Of a stretch of DNA of 45,472 nucleotides, positions 42,425 through 45,472 are shown piece after piece. The number at the start of each line of letters is the position of its first letter. Position 1 is the first letter of the stretch. The position numbers were made by a program, and so were the translations under genes. Under the pieces are notes generated by a model that saw only the letters and a list, made by a program, of their open reading frames with translations, did no database searches and was not told where the DNA came from. Origin of the DNA: Sphingobium sp. (lineage in GTDB: Bacteria; Pseudomonadota; Alphaproteobacteria; Sphingomonadales; Sphingomonadaceae); NCBI GenBank assembly GCA_023266575.1, contig JAHFPV010000021.1:1-45472 (forward strand), in the 5' to 3' direction.

Positions 42425-43351
42425 TTAATCGTGAAATGCGTCAGTCGTCTCGCGCCGTCCGCGCAGGAAGGCGTCGGCGACCAGCCGCAGCGGATCGGTA
42501 TCGACATCCGATCGTCCGCCCCGGATCAGCGCGGCAAAGCGGCTGTAGAGGCCGGGATATTCGACATCCTCGCCATGCTCGGTGCCGCTCGGCAGGTGCA
42601 GCACTGCGCCCCCCTGCGACAATTTGAGCGTCCCCGCGTCGGTTTCGACGACAATGTCCCAGCTTTGCGGACCGGTCTGCCGCCAGTCGAGATCCATGTG
42701 GATCGGCGCGCCGCCGGTATCGCGAAAATGCAGGTCGGCGGCGATCGGCGCGGCGCGATTGTCCGGCAGGGTCAGCGTCGCGTCCTTCAGGAAGAAGGGG
42801 CGCGGCAGGATATGGGTGACGATCGACAGCGCATTGATGCCCGGATCGAACACGCCAAGGCCACCGGGCTGCCAGATCCACGCCTGCCCCGGATGCCATA
42901 CGCGCACATCCTCCCGCCAGACGATCGACACGCTTTCGATTCGCCGCTCAGCCAGCCAGGCGCGCGCCGGGGCAACGCCGGCTGCAAAGCGGCTGTGCCA
43001 GGCGGCGAACAGGGAAACGCCGACCTTGTCCGCCTGCGCCTGCAACGCGCCCACTTCGGCCAGCGTCGCGCCGGGCGGCTTTTCCAGAAACAGGTGGACG
43101 CCCCGCCCCAGCGCCTGTGCCGCCAGATCGTAGCGGACCTGCGGCGGGGTGCAGAGCGCGATCGCATCCACCGCCGGGCCATCCCGCAACAGCGCGTCCA
43201 GACTGGCCAGATGCGGCACCCCGTCCAGCCCGGCATCATGCGGGCTGACGGTCGCGGCCAGGCTGAAGGCGTTATTGCCCCGGATCGCCGGGACATGCTG
43301 GTCGCGTGCAATCTTGCCGATGCCCACGATCGCGATGCGGATCGGGTCCAT
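42425..43351 (-). CDS. L-arabinose 1-dehydrogenase-like oxidoreductase (Gfo/Idh/MocA family)
   Basis: This 308-aa protein has an N-terminal Rossmann fold (RIAIVGIGKIARDQHVPAI) and the sugar-binding signature LFLEKPPGATLAE (Lys of the EKP motif). The segment WHPGQAWIWQPGGLGVFDPG and the end LRLVADAFLRGRRETTDAF strongly recall Azospirillum L-arabinose 1-dehydrogenase (called AraA there) and related D-galactose dehydrogenases. It probably oxidises L-arabinose to the lactone with NAD(P)+, the first step of the non-phosphorylated route, in the cytoplasm. It starts 5 bp after the araD1 stop and has a weak ribosome-binding site, so translational coupling is likely. Galactose could be a second substrate. 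Confidence 0.88.
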   Translation of the reverse strand: MDPIRIAIVGIGKIARDQHVPAIRGNNAFSLAATVSPHDAGLDGVPHLASLDALLRDGPAVDAIALCTPPQVRYDLAAQALGRGVHLFLEKPPGATLAEVGALQAQADKVGVSLFAAWHSRFAAGVAPARAWLAERRIESVSIVWREDVRVWHPGQAWIWQPGGLGVFDPGINALSIVTHILPRPFFLKDATLTLPDNRAAPIAADLHFRDTGGAPIHMDLDWRQTGPQSWDIVVETDAGTLKLSQGGAVLHLPSGTEHGEDVEYPGLYSRFAALIRGGRSDVDTDPLRLVADAFLRGRRETTDAFHD

Positions 43352-43356
43352 GGGGA

Positions 43357-44349
43357 TCAGAGCGCCTGAACGACCACTTCGACTGGCTCTGCGCGCTGCA
43401 ACGGATTGCGCACCGGCAGGGTGAAGGGCGCGGCAGCGATTTCGAACACATCGCCTTCCTGCGTCGCGATGCCGTCACTGAACGAGAGCGTCGCGGTGCC
43501 GAAGAAATGGACATGCACGTCGCCGGGGCGGCGGAACAGATCATATTTGAAATGATGATGTTCCAGATTGGCAAAGCTGTGCGACATATTGCCCTCTCCC
43601 GACAGGAACGGCTTTTCCCAGATCGTCGCGCCATCGCGCAGGATGCGGCTCGCCCCCTCGATATGCTCCGGCGGGGTGCCGACCAGCAGTTCGGGGCCAA
43701 GCGCGGCCTGCCGCAGCTTGGAATGGGCGAGCCAGAGATAATTGTGCCGCTCGGTCACATGGTCGCTAAACTCGTTGGCGAGCGCCAGGCCAAGCCGATA
43801 GGGCTGGCCATCATCGCCGATGATGTAGATGCCCGCGATCTCCGGTTCCTCGCCGCCATCCTTGGCAAAGGCGGGCATGGTCAGCGGTTCGCCCGGTCCG
43901 ACCAACTGCGACCCGTCGCCCTTGTAAAACCATTCGGGCTGCTGACCGACCGCGCCCGGCGCAGGCTTGCCACCCTCCAGCCCTTCCAGGAACATGCGCA
44001 TCGAATCGGTCTGCTTTTCGGCCGCCGCTGCTTCCCGGTGCATCTTGTCGCGGCCTTCGGCGGACCCAAGATGGGTCAGGCCCGTGCCGGTCAGCTGGAC
44101 ATGCGCGTCATCGTCATGGTCGATCGGCGCCAACAATTCGCCTGCCGCAAAGGCGGCTGCAATGTCGATCGCATCGCCCGTGCCGGCCGCTTCGACTGCG
44201 GCGCTCAGGCTGATGCCACGGGCGATGGCGTCGATCGCCAGTGCGCGGATGCTGGCATAGCCCGGCACGATATGGGCCGCATCGCCCCGCGCCGCGATAA
44301 CGGAGCGGACGCCGCTGGGGGCACGGTGCTGCAACAGGCGCAATGTCAT
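43357..44349 (-). CDS. araD1: AraD1/GguC-type protein of the FAH superfamily
   Basis: About 330 aa. Segments DSMRMFLEGLEGG, PEWFYKGDGSQLVGPGEPL, EEPEIAGIYIIGDDGQPYRL, LANEFSDHVTERHNYLWLAH and the C-terminal HFFGTATLSFSDGI match the AraD1/GguC branch of the fumarylacetoacetate hydrolase superfamily. Members are linked to L-arabinose or other sugar-acid catabolism and are proposed to dehydrate 2-keto-3-deoxy-L-arabonate or a related acid. The metal-binding Glu/Asp set is in the EFSDH/EEPEIAG region. It is first in the reverse operon, with a GGAGGAGAG ribosome-binding site, and is divergent from the GntR-type regulator with an operator copy between. Confidence 0.83.
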   Translation of the reverse strand: MTLRLLQHRAPSGVRSVIAARGDAAHIVPGYASIRALAIDAIARGISLSAAVEAAGTGDAIDIAAAFAAGELLAPIDHDDDAHVQLTGTGLTHLGSAEGRDKMHREAAAAEKQTDSMRMFLEGLEGGKPAPGAVGQQPEWFYKGDGSQLVGPGEPLTMPAFAKDGGEEPEIAGIYIIGDDGQPYRLGLALANEFSDHVTERHNYLWLAHSKLRQAALGPELLVGTPPEHIEGASRILRDGATIWEKPFLSGEGNMSHSFANLEHHHFKYDLFRRPGDVHVHFFGTATLSFSDGIATQEGDVFEIAAAPFTLPVRNPLQRAEPVEVVVQAL

Positions 44350-44461
44350 GAAAAACTCTCCTCCCGCACGCCATTCGCGGCGCTGGCTGATCCTGAATGA
44401 CGAGCGATCACGCGCTGGGGCGCCTGCTGAAAACAGCGACGCTTGCACGATCACTCCGTTA

Positions 44462-44476
44462 ATTACTCCGACATAT
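44462..44476. promoter_or_regulatory. Operator in the divergent araD1/regulator gap
   Basis: ATTACTCCGACATAT differs from the two receptor-promoter copies at only a few positions (consensus ATTRCTCMGACWWAT). On the reverse strand it overlaps a -10-like TATGTC that lies 17 bp after TTGCCA, so binding would repress the araD1 operon and could autoregulate the regulator gene, whose start is 78 bp away. Confidence 0.65.
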
Positions 44477-44553
44477 TACAGGATGATGGTAATGGCAATG
44501 CTTCTATTCTACACCGATCCGTGCCTGATAGGCACAAGGTGGGAGGAGCCGGA

Positions 44554-45318
44554 ATGGGACAGGATAGGCCGTCAGCAGATGCGCAAGCCGCAGAAAATGG
44601 CGGTTCGGCCAAGGTAGCGCGCGGGCCGGGCAGGCGATTGCACGGGGCGATCGCGCACAAGCTGGGTACGGCGATCTTGTCTGGCCAATATGCGCCGGGC
44701 GATGTCCTGTCGGGCGAAGTCGCCTTTGCCGAGGAACTGGACGTATCGCGCAGCGCCTATCGGGAGGCGATCCAGGTTCTGACCGCAAAAGGGCTGGTCG
44801 AGAGCCGCCCCAAGGCCGGAACACGGGTGCTGCCGCGCAATCGCTGGAACCTGCTCGACCCCGAAGTGCTGGCTTGGGCCTTTGCCGGGGAGCCGGACAT
44901 CCAGTTCGTGCGCGACCTGTTCGAGCTGCGCGCGATCGTCGAACCGGCCGCTGCCCGGCTGGCGGCGCAGCGCCGCGACAGGAATGACATCAAGATCATG
45001 AAGGACGCGCTGGCCGCGATGCGCCGCCATACGCTGGCGACCGATCTGGGCCGGGCGGCGGACCGCGATTTCCACAATGCGATTCTCGACGCGACCCGCA
45101 ACGACGCGCTCCAGGTCCTGTCCGCCAGCATCGGCGCGGCGGTCAACTGGACCACCCAATATAAGCAGCGCGCCCGCGCCCTGCCGCGCAACCCGATCCC
45201 CGACCATGTCCGCGTGTTCGACGCGATCGTCGCGGGAGATGCAGCGGCTGCGGCGGAGGCGATGGGCGTGCTGGTCGATCTGGCGCTGGAGGACACGGCC
45301 AGCGCCATGGGGGGATAG
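44554..45318 (+). CDS. GntR-family (FadR subfamily) transcription regulator
   Basis: About 254 aa. After a 30-residue polar start comes a winged helix-turn-helix (IAHKLGTAILSGQYAPGDVL, then FAEELDVSRSAYREAIQVLT and GLVESRPKAGTRVL). The all-helical FCD ligand domain follows (LFELRAIVEPAAARLAAQRR, DRDFHNAILDATRNDALQVL and a late HVRVFDAIVAGD), with the Asp/His residues that bind a metal and a carboxylate ligand. It probably represses the arabinan locus until a sugar acid such as L-arabonate or 2-keto-3-deoxyarabonate binds. The frame is open from 44443; the ATG at 44554 has GGGAGGAG upstream. It is divergent from araD1. Confidence 0.88.
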   Translation: MGQDRPSADAQAAENGGSAKVARGPGRRLHGAIAHKLGTAILSGQYAPGDVLSGEVAFAEELDVSRSAYREAIQVLTAKGLVESRPKAGTRVLPRNRWNLLDPEVLAWAFAGEPDIQFVRDLFELRAIVEPAAARLAAQRRDRNDIKIMKDALAAMRRHTLATDLGRAADRDFHNAILDATRNDALQVLSASIGAAVNWTTQYKQRARALPRNPIPDHVRVFDAIVAGDAAAAAEAMGVLVDLALEDTASAMGG

Positions 45319-45328
45319 CAATGAGTTC

Positions 45329-45357
45329 CGTTCGTTTCGAGCGAAGTCGACAAACGT
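45329..45357. repeat. REP-like intergenic element
   Basis: The sequence around CGTTTCGAGCGAAGTCGA is an imperfect hairpin of a kind I recognise as a frequent dispersed repeat in sphingomonad intergenic regions. It lies 10 bp after the regulator stop codon. Confidence 0.6.
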
Positions 45358-45412
45358 AGCACAAAGGTTTCTTGCATCTTGCGGTTGACCTGAGAGCAGT
45401 TGCATTCGGGTT

Positions 45413-45442
45413 GACCGTCTGGGGTGGCCACCCCAGACGGTC
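45413..45442. repeat. Perfect 30-bp palindrome
   Basis: The arm GACCGTCTGGGGTGG is followed directly by its exact reverse complement with no loop. A short direct repeat, GGTTGACC, occurs just before it (45383-45390 and 45409-45416). It may be a terminator of the regulator gene, part of a mobile element end or a protein-binding site; the window ends 30 bases later. Confidence 0.6.
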
Positions 45443-45472
45443 TGACGGATGGGACCGTGGGTTTCTGGGTTA

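Noticed and set aside
42425-45318. Riboswitch or attenuator control of the arabinose genes
   Set aside because: The leaders are short and show operator-like dyads instead of conserved RNA folds; a divergent GntR-type regulator explains control more simply.
1-45472. CRISPR array, prophage, tRNA or rRNA genes
   Set aside because: No regularly spaced repeats, phage structural genes or tRNA/rRNA-like sequences were noticed on reading. The repeated coding sequence in the RTX genes explains the only dense repeats.

Overview
The window looks like chromosomal DNA of a sphingomonad (Alphaproteobacteria, Sphingobium/Sphingomonas type). The signs are high GC, TonB-dependent receptors of the Caulobacter/Xanthomonas kind, a DivK response regulator divergent from a DUF3572 gene, a PhoX phosphatase, and genes of the non-phosphorylated L-arabinose route. 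No tRNA, rRNA or CRISPR array was seen.

Region A (1-22.8 kb) appears to be a surface-glycan and type I secretion locus. It opens with the tail of an IS66-like transposase. Two large reverse-strand proteins follow (807 and 1245 aa), each joining a right-handed beta-helix domain to C-terminal calcium-binding RTX repeats. A forward gene set (7221-13603) encodes an SGNH-type O-acyltransferase, a family 4 glycosyltransferase, a small sulfotransferase, a Wzx-like flippase and a second membrane acyltransferase, several with 4-base start/stop overlaps. A monocistronic 137-aa mini-RTX protein sits between its own promoter candidates and a strong terminator. Next comes a tight group of an SGNH acyltransferase, a type I secretion ABC ATPase and an HlyD adaptor, then a reverse outer-membrane beta-barrel gene and a third beta-helix protein with a Sec signal instead of RTX repeats. 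I read this as machinery that builds and decorates an extracellular polysaccharide and exports RTX proteins that bind or process it. That linkage is inference from context. No TolC-type channel, polymerase or initiating transferase lies in the window.

Region B (22.8-33 kb) is mostly core genome: a 36-aa membrane peptide with a possible general-stress promoter, PgeF, an APC amino acid permease, a Bcr/CflA efflux pump, a Sel1-like protein, a four-gene reverse operon (DUF3572, HAD hydrolase, RidA, GNAT/DUF482), DivK, and a PhoX-type phosphatase preceded by a textbook Pho box.

Region C (33-45.4 kb) is an arabinan/L-arabinose utilisation locus. On the reverse strand lie an AraD1/GguC-type FAH protein, an L-arabinose 1-dehydrogenase-like oxidoreductase, a GH51 arabinofuranosidase, a GH43 endo-arabinanase, a GH43 exo-arabinofuranosidase, a TonB-dependent receptor and an MGH1-like glycosidase. 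A divergent GntR/FadR-type regulator lies at the far end. A shared 15-bp imperfect palindrome occurs once in the regulator/araD1 gap and twice in the receptor promoter, so both units are probably controlled by this regulator. The window ends with a REP-like element and a perfect 30-bp palindrome.
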